The notes: generated by a model from the letters alone, not told the origin. A stretch of DNA of 64,000 bases from Candidatus Falkowbacteria bacterium S5_I03 (GCA_019248265.1 JAEHGX010000001.1:90794-154793); one strand, 5' to 3'. Numbered from the stretch's first letter, positions 25,987 through 36,252 are shown. Program-made: numbers and translations.

Positions 25987-26874
25987 ATGGCGCAAGGACT
26001 AGGACGCGGACTTGGTTCGCTTATCCCTAAAAAAACCATGACTTATGGTCAGAATCCTTTTCAAACTGATAACCACGGTTTAACCGAGGATACGGTTGTT
26101 TTGCAAGATAACGAAAGAATTTTAAAGATTAGTCCTGATAAAATTGATATTAATCCACAGCAGCCTCGTACTAATTTTTCCGATGGCGCTTTAAATGATT
26201 TAGCGGAATCTATTAAAGAACATGGCATTATCTCGCCGCTTATTGCCACCAAAAAAGGCGATCGTTTTGAACTGATTGCCGGCGAGCGCCGATTACGCAG
26301 TGCGCGCCTAGTCGGCCTAAAGACCGTGCCGGTTATTATTCGCGAAGAAACTGAACAAAAAAAATTGGAAGTAGCCTTGATTGAAAACCTGCAGCGTGAA
26401 AATTTAAATCCCCTGGAAACCGCTCGTGCCTATAAACGCTTAATTGATGAATTTAATATTACTCAGGAAGAGGCGGCTAAAAAAGTCGGTAAAGCGCGTT
26501 CTAGCGTGGCCAATGCTTTGCGTCTTTTGTCTTTGCCTCCGGAAATCCAGGATGCCCTAGACGCCGGGAAAATTAGCGAAGCCCATGCTAAATATTTACT
26601 GGGTATTGATGGCGACGATAAGCAGCTAGTAATGTTAAAGAAGATTTTGCGCCATGATTTAACGGTCGCGCAAACCAATAAGGAAATAAAACGCCTAGGA
26701 GGGACTAAGGCTGCTAAAAATAAAGATTATTTTGACCAGGCCAAAGAGGATGAGTTAAGCGAGGAATTGAGTACTAAGGTAGAAATAAAAAGACAGGGAC
26801 GGGGAGGGAAAATTATTATTGATTTTTATAGTGATGAAGAGTTAGGGCAAATATTGACAAAAATAAGAAAATAG
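25987..26874 (+). CDS. parB: Chromosome partitioning protein ParB/Spo0J
   Basis: The N-terminal GRGLGSLIP motif contacts ParA. The CTPase/ParB-N box (GERRLRSARL) and NPxQPR-like segment (NPQQPRTNF) follow, then the HTH (TQEEAAKKVGKARSSVANALRLL) and a dimerisation tail. At 295 residues it is complete. It binds parS sites and loads around the origin; I found no consensus parS site in the window. Confidence 0.96.
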   Translation: MAQGLGRGLGSLIPKKTMTYGQNPFQTDNHGLTEDTVVLQDNERILKISPDKIDINPQQPRTNFSDGALNDLAESIKEHGIISPLIATKKGDRFELIAGERRLRSARLVGLKTVPVIIREETEQKKLEVALIENLQRENLNPLETARAYKRLIDEFNITQEEAAKKVGKARSSVANALRLLSLPPEIQDALDAGKISEAHAKYLLGIDGDDKQLVMLKKILRHDLTVAQTNKEIKRLGGTKAAKNKDYFDQAKEDELSEELSTKVEIKRQGRGGKIIIDFYSDEELGQILTKIRK

Positions 26875-26882
26875 TGTATAGT
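26854..26882 (+). promoter_or_regulatory. Promoter inside the end of parB for the small membrane gene
   Basis: TTGACA (26854-26859), 17 bp, TATAGT (26877-26882), with a GTG just ahead of the -10. It overlaps the last parB codons. Confidence 0.8.
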
Positions 26883-26928
26883 TTAATATTAATTCGTTCT
26901 TTTAATATTAATCAAAAAACTATATACG

Positions 26929-27111
26929 ATGGAAAAAAAGCTATGGGAAGACAAGACCTTTATCGGAGTTCTTGTCGCTTCAATTATTGTGGCTATAATT
27001 GTAGCCATATTTGCCAATACTGGCAGTTTTTGGAAGGACATATTTTGTGGAGTCGGGATTGGCGCCCTATGCCTACTAGCAGTTTCTTCAGCTTTTATGC
27101 CTAAATGTTGA
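26929..27111 (+). CDS. 60-residue two-TM protein
   Basis: A small hydrophobic protein with two predicted TM segments (about 12-30 and 36-55), a charged N-terminus (MEKKLWEDK) and a C-terminal Cys. It has its own promoter and terminator, which supports a real gene. The function is unknown. Confidence 0.6.
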   Translation: MEKKLWEDKTFIGVLVASIIVAIIVAIFANTGSFWKDIFCGVGIGALCLLAVSSAFMPKC

Positions 27112-27131
27112 CATCCGCAGCTCTAACGATT

Positions 27132-27156
27132 AGGAACTTATTCAAGTTCCTTTTTT
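27132..27156 (+). terminator. Terminator after the small membrane gene
   Basis: Stem AGGAACTT/AAGTTCCT with a 4-nt loop and T6. Confidence 0.88.
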
Positions 27157-27211
27157 ATTTGCTAATATCCTGGACCTATATTAAAATAAAAAGAAGTTAA
27201 ACTAAAAATAA

Positions 27212-30200
27212 ATGTCTTTTGTCCACCTCCACAACCATACCCACTATTCTTTACTCGACGGTCTGACCAAGATTGACGAGATGATTAATTATGCCAAAGA
27301 ACAGGGCTCGCCGGCGGTCGCGATTACCGATCATGGAACGATGTATGGCGTTATTGAGTTCTATCAGAAGGCTAAAAAAGCCGGCGTGAAGCCAATTATC
27401 GGGGTTGAATGCTATTTAGCCCCTGGTTCTCGTTTTGACAAGAATACCAAGGACGACGCCAAGCGTTTTCATTTACTTTTGCTAGCTAAGAATAATGAGG
27501 GCTATAAAAATTTAATTAAACTAGTTTCGAAAGCTCATGTCGAAGGCTTTTATTATAAGCCGCGAATTGATTGGGAGCTTTTAACTGAATGTCATGAGGG
27601 GTTAATTGCTTCCACCGCCTGTTTAGCTGGAGAAATACCGAGATTGATATTGAGCGAAAATTTGGCCGAAGCCGAAAAGCGAATTAAAGAATATAATAGT
27701 TTATTTGGGCAAGATAATTTTTATTTGGAGTTAATGGACCATCCGGAAATTCCGGAACTAGCCAGAGTTAATGAAGAACTGCTTAAATTTTCTAAAAAGC
27801 TCGGTATTCCGGTAATCGCTACTAATGACGTTCATTATTTCAAAAAAGAAGATGCCGAAGCTCAGGATATTTTATTATGCTTGCAGAATAAAAAGAAAAT
27901 TTCCGATACCGATAGAATGAAGATGATTGGTTACGGAGATTACTCTATGCGTTCCAACGCGGAAATGATCGCCGCTTTTAAGAATACTCCAGAAGCGATT
28001 GCCAATACTTTGAAAATTGCGGAGATGTGTAATGTGGAAATTGAGCTTGGCAATATTCAATTGCCGCATTTTGAAGTGCCAAGCGGTTATGACGGTAATT
28101 CTTATTTAAAAAAATGGTGCGAGGAAGGGATTTTAAAACGTTATCCTGATGCCAAAGCCGATGAGTTAATCCCGGTGCGTGAACGTTTGGATTATGAATT
28201 GTCCGTTATTGCTAAAATGGGCTGGCCTTCTTATTTCTTAATTGTGGCTGATTTTATTAACTGGGCTAAGGACAATAAAATTGTCGTTGGTCCGGGCAGA
28301 GGCAGTGCGGCCGGTTCTTTGGTTTGTTATTTAACCGGAATTACCAATCTTGATCCTCTCAAATATAACTTATTGTTTGAACGTTTTTTGAATCCGGAAA
28401 GAATATCCATGCCCGATATTGATATGGATTTTGCCGATACCCGCCGGGGAGAAGTTTTAAATTATGTCGGTGAGAAATATGGCCATGATCATGTCGCGCA
28501 AATCATCACCTTCGGAACGATGGCGGCGCGGGCGGCAGTACGTGATGTGGGTCGCGTGCTGGATGAGCCTTATGAATATTGCGATAAGATTTCCAAAAGC
28601 ATTCCGATGTTCACTAAGCTGGATGAAGCTTTAAAGACCGTGCCGGAATTAAAAGAAATGTATGCCAATGAACCGGCCGCCAAAAGAATTTTAGATTACG
28701 CCAAAAGATTGGAAGGAGTAGCACGCCATGCTTCTACGCATGCTTGCGGGGTGTTGATTACCAAAGAGCCGCTAACTGAATATGTGCCTATCCAAAAGGC
28801 GTCTTCGGCTGATGAAAGCATTATCTCGCAATATTCTCTGCATCCGGTTGAAGATTTGGGGCTACTTAAAATGGACTTTCTGGGTTTGAAAAATTTAACG
28901 ATTATTGAATCGGCTTTAAAGATTATTAAAAATACTAGAGGCTTGGAGATTGATATTGATCAGATTCCGCTTGACGACGTTGATACCTATAAGCTTTTTC
29001 AGGGCGGGGAAACGACCGGTGTCTTCCAATTTGAATCCTCAGGAATGAAAAGATATTTGCGCGAACTCAAGCCGACCGTATTTGAAGATATTATCGCGAT
29101 GGTCGCCTTATATCGTCCCGGGCCGATGGAATGGATTCCGGATTATATTTCCGGGAAGCATAAAACTAAAAAGGTCGCCTATCTACATCCCAAATTGGAA
29201 AGCATTTTGGAAAACACTTACGGCGTGGCGATTTATCAGGAGCAAGTCATGCAGATTGCGCGCGATTTGGCAGGATTTACGATGGGCCAAGCCGATGTTT
29301 TAAGAAAAGCGATGGGTAAAAAAATTGCTTCGCTTTTAGCTGAACAGAAAGAGAAATTCGTTGAAGGGTGTGTAAAGAATGGCGTTTATAAGGAACTGGC
29401 GGAGAAAGTTTTTTCATTTATCGAACCTTTCGCCGGTTATGGTTTTAACCGCAGCCATGCCGCCTGTTATGCCATGATTGGCTACCAGACAGCCTATTTA
29501 AAGGCTCATTGGCCGGTTGAATTTATGGCGGCGCTTTTGACCTCAGATCAAGGCGATAGCGACCGCGTAGCGATTGAAATCGAAGAATGCCGCAATATGG
29601 GCATTAAGATTATGGCGCCGGACGTTAACGAGTCATTTGGTACTTTTACGGTGGTAACCGCTGGCACTAAAGAAAATAAAATTGTGGCCGCCGATGAAAA
29701 AGTTGATACTATTCGTTTCGGTTTAAAGGCCATAAAAAATGTCGGCGAGCATATTGTTGACGCCCTCATTAAAGAGCGTAAGGAAAACGGCGCTTATCAA
29801 GATATTTTTGCTTTGTTGGAACGGGTGACTGATAAGGATTTAAATAAAAAATCCTTGGAGAGCTTAATTAAAAGCGGAGCGATGGAGGGTTTTGGCGAGC
29901 GCGGGTTTCTGCTGGCCAACTTGGAAAAATTTTTGAGTTTTAATAAAGAAGAAACAAAAAATAAAGACAGCCGCCAAGAGAGCTTATTCGGTGATTTGCC
30001 CGATGCTATAAAAAGTCGCCCTAATTTAAATGATTCGCCGCCGGCGGCGCAAAACGAAAAGTTAATTTGGGAGAAAGAATTACTCGGTCTTTATGTCAGC
30101 GAGCATCCCTTTAATTTTTTTAAACCATATTTAGCCGGCTACGCTTTATCGATTGCCAGTCTCTCCGGCCATAAGAATGATGATCGAATAATTACTGCCG

Positions 30201-30868
30201 GCGTCATTGCTTCCATTAAGAAAATTATTACGCGCAAGGGAGAGTCGATGATTTTTGTGAAGATTGAAGATGCTACTTCTTCGACCGAGATTTTGGTTTT
30301 TCCGCGCCTTTATAAAGAGACTATCGAATTATGGGAAGAGGGAAGAACAATTATAATTGATGGCAAGGCCTCGGAAAAAGATAGTGATTTAAAAATTTTA
30401 GCTAATCGTGCTCGACTTTTAGATATTAGCGATCCGCAGAAATCGATTGATGATTTTAAGCGTTTAATGATGGAATCGCCGGCCCCCATTGGTAATCGTT
30501 ATCGCAACGGTAATAATGGCGGCGCTGGCGGCCATTCCGGCTATAAGAGCCCCTATGCGGGGCAAGCGTCTGCTTCCGTCTCTTCCAAAAAACCTGTTAA
30601 AGCTCAAGCTGAACCCGAAAAACCGGCGTTCTCGCCGGCCTCTCCTAGTTCCTTGCGTCTAATTATTTCACGCGATCCCTCTTTGGAAGATTTAAGCGAA
30701 TTAAAGAAAATTTTTGCCGTTTACCCCGGCGAAGATGAGGTTTATTTTAGAATAATTGAGGCGGAAAAATTTAAAGTTATTAAAACTGCTTTTCGGATTG
30801 CCAATAATGATGCTCTCCGGCAGGAATTGGAAAAAAAATTGTCTGCGGTCTTTAAGATTTCGCAGTAA
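27212..30868 (+). CDS. dnaE: DNA polymerase III alpha subunit
   Basis: The replicative polymerase. A PHP domain opens the protein (HLHNHTHYSLLDG). The polymerase palm carries PDIDMDF with Asp402 and Asp404, and the third catalytic Asp555 sits in MDFLGL. Fingers, an HhH region and an OB-fold follow (MIFVKIEDATSSTEILVF). At 1218 residues the length is typical of DnaE1. A low-complexity Gly/Asn/Ala segment near 1090-1130 precedes a C-terminal domain. It stands alone between two terminators. Confidence 0.97.
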   Translation: MSFVHLHNHTHYSLLDGLTKIDEMINYAKEQGSPAVAITDHGTMYGVIEFYQKAKKAGVKPIIGVECYLAPGSRFDKNTKDDAKRFHLLLLAKNNEGYKNLIKLVSKAHVEGFYYKPRIDWELLTECHEGLIASTACLAGEIPRLILSENLAEAEKRIKEYNSLFGQDNFYLELMDHPEIPELARVNEELLKFSKKLGIPVIATNDVHYFKKEDAEAQDILLCLQNKKKISDTDRMKMIGYGDYSMRSNAEMIAAFKNTPEAIANTLKIAEMCNVEIELGNIQLPHFEVPSGYDGNSYLKKWCEEGILKRYPDAKADELIPVRERLDYELSVIAKMGWPSYFLIVADFINWAKDNKIVVGPGRGSAAGSLVCYLTGITNLDPLKYNLLFERFLNPERISMPDIDMDFADTRRGEVLNYVGEKYGHDHVAQIITFGTMAARAAVRDVGRVLDEPYEYCDKISKSIPMFTKLDEALKTVPELKEMYANEPAAKRILDYAKRLEGVARHASTHACGVLITKEPLTEYVPIQKASSADESIISQYSLHPVEDLGLLKMDFLGLKNLTIIESALKIIKNTRGLEIDIDQIPLDDVDTYKLFQGGETTGVFQFESSGMKRYLRELKPTVFEDIIAMVALYRPGPMEWIPDYISGKHKTKKVAYLHPKLESILENTYGVAIYQEQVMQIARDLAGFTMGQADVLRKAMGKKIASLLAEQKEKFVEGCVKNGVYKELAEKVFSFIEPFAGYGFNRSHAACYAMIGYQTAYLKAHWPVEFMAALLTSDQGDSDRVAIEIEECRNMGIKIMAPDVNESFGTFTVVTAGTKENKIVAADEKVDTIRFGLKAIKNVGEHIVDALIKERKENGAYQDIFALLERVTDKDLNKKSLESLIKSGAMEGFGERGFLLANLEKFLSFNKEETKNKDSRQESLFGDLPDAIKSRPNLNDSPPAAQNEKLIWEKELLGLYVSEHPFNFFKPYLAGYALSIASLSGHKNDDRIITAGVIASIKKIITRKGESMIFVKIEDATSSTEILVFPRLYKETIELWEEGRTIIIDGKASEKDSDLKILANRARLLDISDPQKSIDDFKRLMMESPAPIGNRYRNGNNGGAGGHSGYKSPYAGQASASVSSKKPVKAQAEPEKPAFSPASPSSLRLIISRDPSLEDLSELKKIFAVYPGEDEVYFRIIEAEKFKVIKTAFRIANNDALRQELEKKLSAVFKISQ

Positions 30869-30905
30869 TTTTATTGTTTAGATTTTTATTTTTTGCTATA
30901 ATAAG

Positions 30906-30935
30906 ATTGACTTGTTTAAAGTCAATTTTATTTTG
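30906..30935 (+). terminator. Terminator-like hairpin after dnaE
   Basis: Stem ATTGACTT/AAGTCAAT (30906-30913 and 30919-30926), then TTTTATTTTG. Confidence 0.75.
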
Positions 30936-30967
30936 TTATAAATTTTCTAATTTCTTTCTTTTCGCAT

Positions 30968-32476
30968 ATGCCTAGACCAAAAAAAACCGAATTGAAAACG
31001 GTTTCCAAGGCTAAAGAGGCCAAACCTAAAAAGCCGCTTAAAAAAATAAGCGCGCCCAAGCAAATAGCGCCCAAGCCTAAGGCTAAACCGGTTATTATTG
31101 ATGTTATTGAAGATGATGAAGACGGTTTTGATGATTCCAATTTCTTTTCCGATGAGTCTTTGGCAAAAAAGAGTTTTAGCCCCGAAGTACTGGCAGTGGA
31201 AAGCGTTATTCGCGCAGCTGCGTCTAAGTCCGAAGAAGTGGGAGCGGAAATGGATGTTCAAAAGAAATTTTTTTCCGATTTGGTAACGGAAATTAAAACT
31301 AAAAAGGGAAGCGATTTGCCGGAAGATTTGGAAGTTAGAAAACAGCCATCACCCAAGAAAAGAGTCAGCTTATATAGTCGCTTGGTTTTAAAATTTTTAT
31401 TGTTGGTGGGTATTTTAGCGGTTTTGGTTTTTTATTTTTCTTTTTCTAAATTAACGGTTTTAGTGACTCCGCAAGTAGAAACCATCAGCGACACCTTGTT
31501 CTTGCGAATCGGTGGCGATAATTCCGCGACTTCAACCGAAGATGCTCGAGAAAAGATTAACGGCGCGGTTAATGAATATCCGGTAGAAATTACCAAGGTT
31601 TATCCGGCCAGCGGCGAGGATGCTCTCGGCCAGGAAGTTACCGGTAAAGTTATTTTGGTAAATAATTATGTTAAAGACCAGCCGTTAGTAGCAACGACCA
31701 GATTATTGTCTAGCGACAATAAACTCTTTAGGCTTAAATCAGCGGTGACTATACCGGCCGGCGGGAAGATCGAAGCTGAGGTTTATGCCGATAAAGTTTC
31801 TCCGGAAATGGCGATTAGCTCCGCTCACTTCACAATCCCTGGCCTTTGGGCGGGATTGCAAGATAAAATTTATGCTGATAGCGCCGAACCTTTTTCTTAC
31901 CAAACCAGTTCGGAAAAATATGTGAAGGCCTCCGATTTGCAATTAGCTCTGCGTGATGTCGATGCTTTAATTATGGCCAAGGTTAAGGAGGGGCAAAGTT
32001 TCCCGACCGATAGCGTTGTTTTATACGAAATATTGGATTCAGCTGACGCCAAAACTGACGCTCAAGCCGGCGATAAAGTTAATCAATTCACTTTAACTAT
32101 CAGAGCCAAAGTGGCGGTGGTCGTATTTCCTAAACAAGACGCCGAAAAATTAGCAGCTGCTAAATTAAATTTGTTGGTTCCTGATGATAAAGAATTGTCA
32201 GAATTCAAAACAGAAAGCCTGTCCTATACTTTGGAAAGCTATGATGCCGACACCAAAACGGCAGCGGTTAAAGCCTCTTTTTCAGGCCTGATGATTCTTA
32301 AGAGTAATGCCGACATCATTGACCGGGAGAAATTAGTTAATCTTAATTCTTCGCAAATAGCAACTTACCTAAGCGATTATCCTGAAATTGGAAATTATGA
32401 ATTGAAGTTTTTCCCGACCTTTATTAAAAAAGCTCCGCATTTAGTCGATAGAATCGAAGTAAAAATTGCCAAGTAA
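30968..32476 (+). CDS. Single-pass membrane protein with large beta-rich outer domain
   Basis: A 502-residue protein. The first 130 residues are disordered and Lys/Pro- then acidic-rich (cytoplasmic), one TM segment lies at about 139-158 (FLLLVGILAVLVFYF), and about 340 residues follow outside with repeated beta-strand patterns. GKVILVNNYVKDQPLVATT and TIPAGGKIEAEVYA resemble beta-sandwich domains of CPR envelope proteins sometimes labelled baseplate J-like, but I cannot assign a family. It is probably part of the cell envelope. Confidence 0.65.
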   Translation: MPRPKKTELKTVSKAKEAKPKKPLKKISAPKQIAPKPKAKPVIIDVIEDDEDGFDDSNFFSDESLAKKSFSPEVLAVESVIRAAASKSEEVGAEMDVQKKFFSDLVTEIKTKKGSDLPEDLEVRKQPSPKKRVSLYSRLVLKFLLLVGILAVLVFYFSFSKLTVLVTPQVETISDTLFLRIGGDNSATSTEDAREKINGAVNEYPVEITKVYPASGEDALGQEVTGKVILVNNYVKDQPLVATTRLLSSDNKLFRLKSAVTIPAGGKIEAEVYADKVSPEMAISSAHFTIPGLWAGLQDKIYADSAEPFSYQTSSEKYVKASDLQLALRDVDALIMAKVKEGQSFPTDSVVLYEILDSADAKTDAQAGDKVNQFTLTIRAKVAVVVFPKQDAEKLAAAKLNLLVPDDKELSEFKTESLSYTLESYDADTKTAAVKASFSGLMILKSNADIIDREKLVNLNSSQIATYLSDYPEIGNYELKFFPTFIKKAPHLVDRIEVKIAK

Positions 32477-32491
32477 AAAAATTTCCATAAT

Positions 32492-32521
32492 AAAAAAACG
32501 TCCTCAGCGGACGTTTTTTAT
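32492..32521. terminator. Bidirectional terminator between convergent genes
   Basis: Stem ACGTCC/GGACGT with an A run before and a T run after; serves the + gene ending at 32476 and the aldolase ending at 32544 on the minus strand. Confidence 0.9.
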
Positions 32522-32543
32522 TTTGGTTAAGCAAATTTAGTAT

Positions 32544-33497
32544 TTAGAACAAACCTAGAAATTTACCGCTGCTTTTTTTAACATTTATTTTTTTGTTTAA
32601 ATAAATATTCTCAGCTTCTTTTAAAGTCGCGCCTTTAAGAATCAGGGCGCTGATAGCTTGCGCTAGGCGAGAAGCTTCTGCTAGCGGGCGCTGGTGGAGA
32701 TTGCGGCCGATTGCTAGGCCGGAACTTTTCCCGATTTCTAGTTGTAATTTTAAGAAAGCTAGAATTTCTTTGGCTGGTTGCTTGCTGCCGCCGACGCAAA
32801 TAACTTTTGTCCGTCCCGCCGCGGTGGTGGCTTCTTGAAATTTAAGGGCTGCTAGTTTTTTATCCTTAGCCTGGTAAGGATACTTTATTTTAACAAAATC
32901 CGCGTCCAAGCAAGCAGCGACGCCGGCGCCACCGGCAATTGTATGGATATCTTCTTCTTTAACGTTTTTGCCGCGGGGATAAACCCAGAGAATCGCCAGC
33001 AAACCGGCTTGATGAGCTTCAAAAATTATTTTAGCGGCTTGAGCGAGCATTTGCGCTTCATATTTTCCGCCCAGATAAAGAGTATAGCCGACGCCGCCGA
33101 TTTTTAAGCCGCTTTGTTTTTTGAAATTAACAATTTCCGCTACGCTCCATAAAGGCAGGCTGGAGTCTTTTTCTTCATTCGGTCCTAAATTGGTCTTGCC
33201 ATTTAACTTGATGATATATGGCAATTGGCGGTAATTAGCTCCATATTGGGCAATTAAGCCTAAATGCATCGCTAATACACCGCCGCCAGAGGCAGCCGCA
33301 ATTTTGAAAAAATGTTCCGGATTGTTATCTTCGGGGCTGATTCCCGGACCAAAAAAATCGCCGTTTAAATGTTCCAGTTTTTGATCGCCGGCGATGAGAA
33401 ACAAGTTGCCGGTATTTTTTGTAAATAGCGAGAAGTTTTTTAGATATTCCGCTCTTTTTTCCGGCTTAACGCTCAGCGGAATGGGAAACTTTTTCAT
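32544..33497 (-). CDS. Class I fructose-bisphosphate aldolase (DhnA/FbaB-like)
   Basis: A Schiff-base aldolase of the archaeal-type/DeoC-LacD superfamily, expected to cleave fructose-1,6-bisphosphate. LIAGDQKLEHLN opens the barrel, DADFVKIKYPY carries the probable Schiff-base Lys, and ICVGGSK is the phosphate-binding region. At 317 residues the length fits. Together with GAPDH it supports a glycolytic route. A divergent promoter region (33498-33589) separates it from the next + gene. Confidence 0.85.
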   Translation of the reverse strand: MKKFPIPLSVKPEKRAEYLKNFSLFTKNTGNLFLIAGDQKLEHLNGDFFGPGISPEDNNPEHFFKIAAASGGGVLAMHLGLIAQYGANYRQLPYIIKLNGKTNLGPNEEKDSSLPLWSVAEIVNFKKQSGLKIGGVGYTLYLGGKYEAQMLAQAAKIIFEAHQAGLLAILWVYPRGKNVKEEDIHTIAGGAGVAACLDADFVKIKYPYQAKDKKLAALKFQEATTAAGRTKVICVGGSKQPAKEILAFLKLQLEIGKSSGLAIGRNLHQRPLAEASRLAQAISALILKGATLKEAENIYLNKKINVKKSSGKFLGLF

Positions 33498-33589
33498 ATA
33501 TATTTATAAATTATGGCTAATATGCTATTATTGAATTAGTAATTAGCTCATTTTAGGAGCCTAAATTATATAGATATTATAACATAAGT

Positions 33590-34480
33590 ATGGAAAAAGA
33601 TAAAAATAAAGATGATATTAATTTAAAAAAATATCATGATTTGGGCGGACTGACGATTAGCGAAATGAATATCGGTCTTTGGTTTTCCGAACATCGCAAG
33701 GCGCTGACTAAGGCACTGACTATTTTTTTGATTGTGATTTCCGCTTTCTTTTTTGTTTATTCCACCTATAACTATATTATGTATTTCTTGAGCGGAGCAG
33801 TCGATAACCAAACCGAGACGCAAGTCACTTCGCCGCGCAACGTGGTTACCGAGATGGCCGCCGCGCCGGTAGAAGTTTTTAAGAATAATGACAGCTATGA
33901 TTTAGCGGTTTTACTTAAGAATCCGAATGATAGTTTTTCGGCCGAGTTTGATTATTGTTTTATTCAGGCTGAAAGCGAAATCTATTGTGGTCACTCTTTC
34001 ATTTTGCCCTCCGAGCAAAAATATGTATTGTCTTTAGGATTAAAAATTAACGCCACTAACGTTAATCCGGTTTTTCAAGTAAAAGATATTTTCTGGAGCC
34101 GAGTCAATAAGCGAATTATTCCTGATTGGCAGGTTTTTTATAATGCGCGGCTTAATTTTACTATTTCCGATATTAATTTTTTAAGTGCTTCCCGCAGCGG
34201 CTTATCGGAGAATCTAAGGCTTAATAGTCTGGATTTTCACGTGGTCAATAATAGCCCCTATAGCTATTATGAAGTGCCGTTTGATATTTTGTTCTATTCC
34301 GGCTCGCGTTTGGTGGGGGTAGAACGCAGTATTGCCACTAATTTTTTGGCTGGTGAAAGCCGGGATATAAAGCTCAGTTGGGCGGGGGAGTCGGAGTCTA
34401 TCAGTCGTGTCGAGATTAGCCCGCGTCTGAATATCAATGATAATGACATTTATTTGAAGTATCAGGGTTCCGGTAATTAA
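33590..34480 (+). CDS. Single-TM envelope protein, function unknown
   Basis: 296 residues with a cytoplasmic N-terminus, one TM segment (about 43-65, TIFLIVISAFFFVYSTYNY) and an outer beta-rich domain. It ends 1 bp before the rodA/ftsW-like gene, so it is probably co-translated with it and may work in cell-wall growth. No catalytic motif is seen. Confidence 0.6.
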   Translation: MEKDKNKDDINLKKYHDLGGLTISEMNIGLWFSEHRKALTKALTIFLIVISAFFFVYSTYNYIMYFLSGAVDNQTETQVTSPRNVVTEMAAAPVEVFKNNDSYDLAVLLKNPNDSFSAEFDYCFIQAESEIYCGHSFILPSEQKYVLSLGLKINATNVNPVFQVKDIFWSRVNKRIIPDWQVFYNARLNFTISDINFLSASRSGLSENLRLNSLDFHVVNNSPYSYYEVPFDILFYSGSRLVGVERSIATNFLAGESRDIKLSWAGESESISRVEISPRLNINDNDIYLKYQGSGN

Positions 34481-34481
34481 T

Positions 34482-35588
34482 ATGTTTAACCGTTTAAAGT
34501 CCCATTTCTATAACTTCGATTGGATTATTATGGCCGCCGTCTTGTTGCTGGTCAGTTTTGGTTTAGTGGAAATTTATAGTGTGGCTTTGGGACGAGAAAG
34601 TCTGGATTTGCTAAATTTTCATAAGCAAATCTTTTTTGTAGTTTTTGGTTTCGTTTTATTGATTACTTTTTCTTTTATCGATTATTATTTTTTAAAAAGT
34701 ATTAGCCGCTATTTATTCTTTTTCGGCGTAATTTTCCTGCTGTCCGTATTAATTTTTGGCGAAACCATCAGGGGCACGAAAGGTTGGTTCAATGTCGCCG
34801 GATTTAGTCTGCAGCCGGTAGAATTTATTAAAATAATTTTAATTTTATTTTTGGCCAATTATTTTTCCGGTTTGGCTACTAAAATTAAAACTACCAAGAA
34901 TTTTTTTATTTCCGCCGGCTATACTTTAGTCTTTGTCGGCTTGGTCCTGATGCAGCCTGATTTTGGCTCCGCTTTGATTTTAAGCGCGATTTGGATAGTT
35001 TTGATTATGGCGGCCGATTTTAATCTAAAGTATTTTCTGGCTATCGGCTTAGCTGCCGTAATTTTGTTTAGTTCTGCTTGGTTTTTCTTCTTCAAGGATT
35101 ATCAAAAGGAGCGGATTATGACTTTTGTCTCCCCGACGGCTAATTCCTTGGAATCCGGTTATAATATTTCGCAAGCCATAATTGCCATCGGTTCCGGCGG
35201 GATAACCGGCAAAGGCGTCGGTTTTGGCTCCCAATCACAGCTTAAATTTTTGCCGGAAGCACAAAACGACTTCATTTTTGCGGTCATTTCTGAAGAATTA
35301 GGATTTTTGGGCGTCAGCTTAGTTTTGTCTTTCTATTTTATCCTCTTTTTTCGTTGTTTTTCGATTTTGAAGAAAATCAACAATGATTTCGGGATTTATT
35401 TTTTAATTGGAGCTAGCGGCTTGATTTTTATCCAAATGTTTATTAATATTGGTATGAACTTAGGCATTATGCCCGTTGTTGGTTTGCCGCTGCCGTTTAT
35501 CAGCTATGGGGGAAGTTCGCTCTTATCTTTAATGATAATTGTGGGAATTATGCAAAATATCATCATTAAATCAAAAACTAGATATTAA
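34482..35588 (+). CDS. SEDS-family peptidoglycan polymerase (RodA/FtsW)
   Basis: A multi-pass (about ten TM) glycan polymerase acting on lipid II during elongation or division. Diagnostic segments are GTKGWFNVAGFSLQPVEF, LMQPDFGSALIL and LPFISYGGSSLLSLM. At 368 residues it is typical of RodA. The cognate class B PBP is not in the window. The start at 34482 follows the previous stop by 1 bp. Confidence 0.94.
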   Translation: MFNRLKSHFYNFDWIIMAAVLLLVSFGLVEIYSVALGRESLDLLNFHKQIFFVVFGFVLLITFSFIDYYFLKSISRYLFFFGVIFLLSVLIFGETIRGTKGWFNVAGFSLQPVEFIKIILILFLANYFSGLATKIKTTKNFFISAGYTLVFVGLVLMQPDFGSALILSAIWIVLIMAADFNLKYFLAIGLAAVILFSSAWFFFFKDYQKERIMTFVSPTANSLESGYNISQAIIAIGSGGITGKGVGFGSQSQLKFLPEAQNDFIFAVISEELGFLGVSLVLSFYFILFFRCFSILKKINNDFGIYFLIGASGLIFIQMFINIGMNLGIMPVVGLPLPFISYGGSSLLSLMIIVGIMQNIIIKSKTRY

Positions 35589-35592
35589 ATTT

Positions 35593-36204
35593 ATGGAGTT
35601 AAAATTATCAGCGCAAAAGCGTGAAAAAAATGAAAAGTTAGACAAGGATTATTTATCGGCGGTTCTATATGGCAAGGGTATAGAGACCCAAAGCCTTAAA
35701 TTAAAGGTGGCCGATTTTGTTAAAGTATTTGCCGCCGCCGGCGAATCGAATCTTATCAAGCTGGAGGCCGGCGCTACTGCCGTTAACGTTCTTGTTAAGG
35801 ACATTCAAAAGGACCCGCTTAAGAACTTTATTAATCATGTTGACTTTTATCAAGTTAACATGAAGGAAAAAGTTAATGCGGAAATTCCTTTGCATTTTGT
35901 TGGCGAATCCAAAGTGGTGAGAGAAATGGGCGGTATGATTAACAAAGAAATTCATGAAATTGAAGTTGAATGTCTGCCTAGCGATTTGGTAGATCATATC
36001 GATGTTGATGTTTCCGTCCTCAATGATTTCGAAGACGTCATCAAAATTTCTGATTTAAATATTCCTAAAGGTTTGGAAATTAGCGCCGATGGTGAAACAA
36101 TCGTCGCCATGGTTATGAGACCAAAGGTTGAGGAAGAGAAGCCTGCGGAAACTGCCGCTCCGGCTGCCCCTGCTGCCGCTCCAGCTGAAGGCGATAAAAA
36201 ATAA
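35593..36204 (+). CDS. rplY: Ribosomal protein L25/general stress protein Ctc
   Basis: Binds 5S rRNA. The N-terminal L25 domain (about 1-95) and C-terminal TL5-type domain (to about 185, with VECLPSDLVDHIDVDVS) are followed by a Glu/Ala/Pro-rich tail. The ATG at 35593 (MELKLSAQKRE) is chosen; an upstream in-frame ATG at 35539 lies inside the rodA/ftsW gene and adds residues without homology. Confidence 0.93.
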   Translation: MELKLSAQKREKNEKLDKDYLSAVLYGKGIETQSLKLKVADFVKVFAAAGESNLIKLEAGATAVNVLVKDIQKDPLKNFINHVDFYQVNMKEKVNAEIPLHFVGESKVVREMGGMINKEIHEIEVECLPSDLVDHIDVDVSVLNDFEDVIKISDLNIPKGLEISADGETIVAMVMRPKVEEEKPAETAAPAAPAAAPAEGDKK

Positions 36205-36223
36205 TTTTGCAAATTATTGATAT

Positions 36224-36252
36224 AAAAAACTCCGAGAATATCGGAGTTTTTT
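36224..36252. terminator. Bidirectional terminator between rplY and prmC
   Basis: Stem ACTCCGA/TCGGAGT with flanking A and T runs, between convergent genes; it reaches the last bases of prmC. Confidence 0.9.
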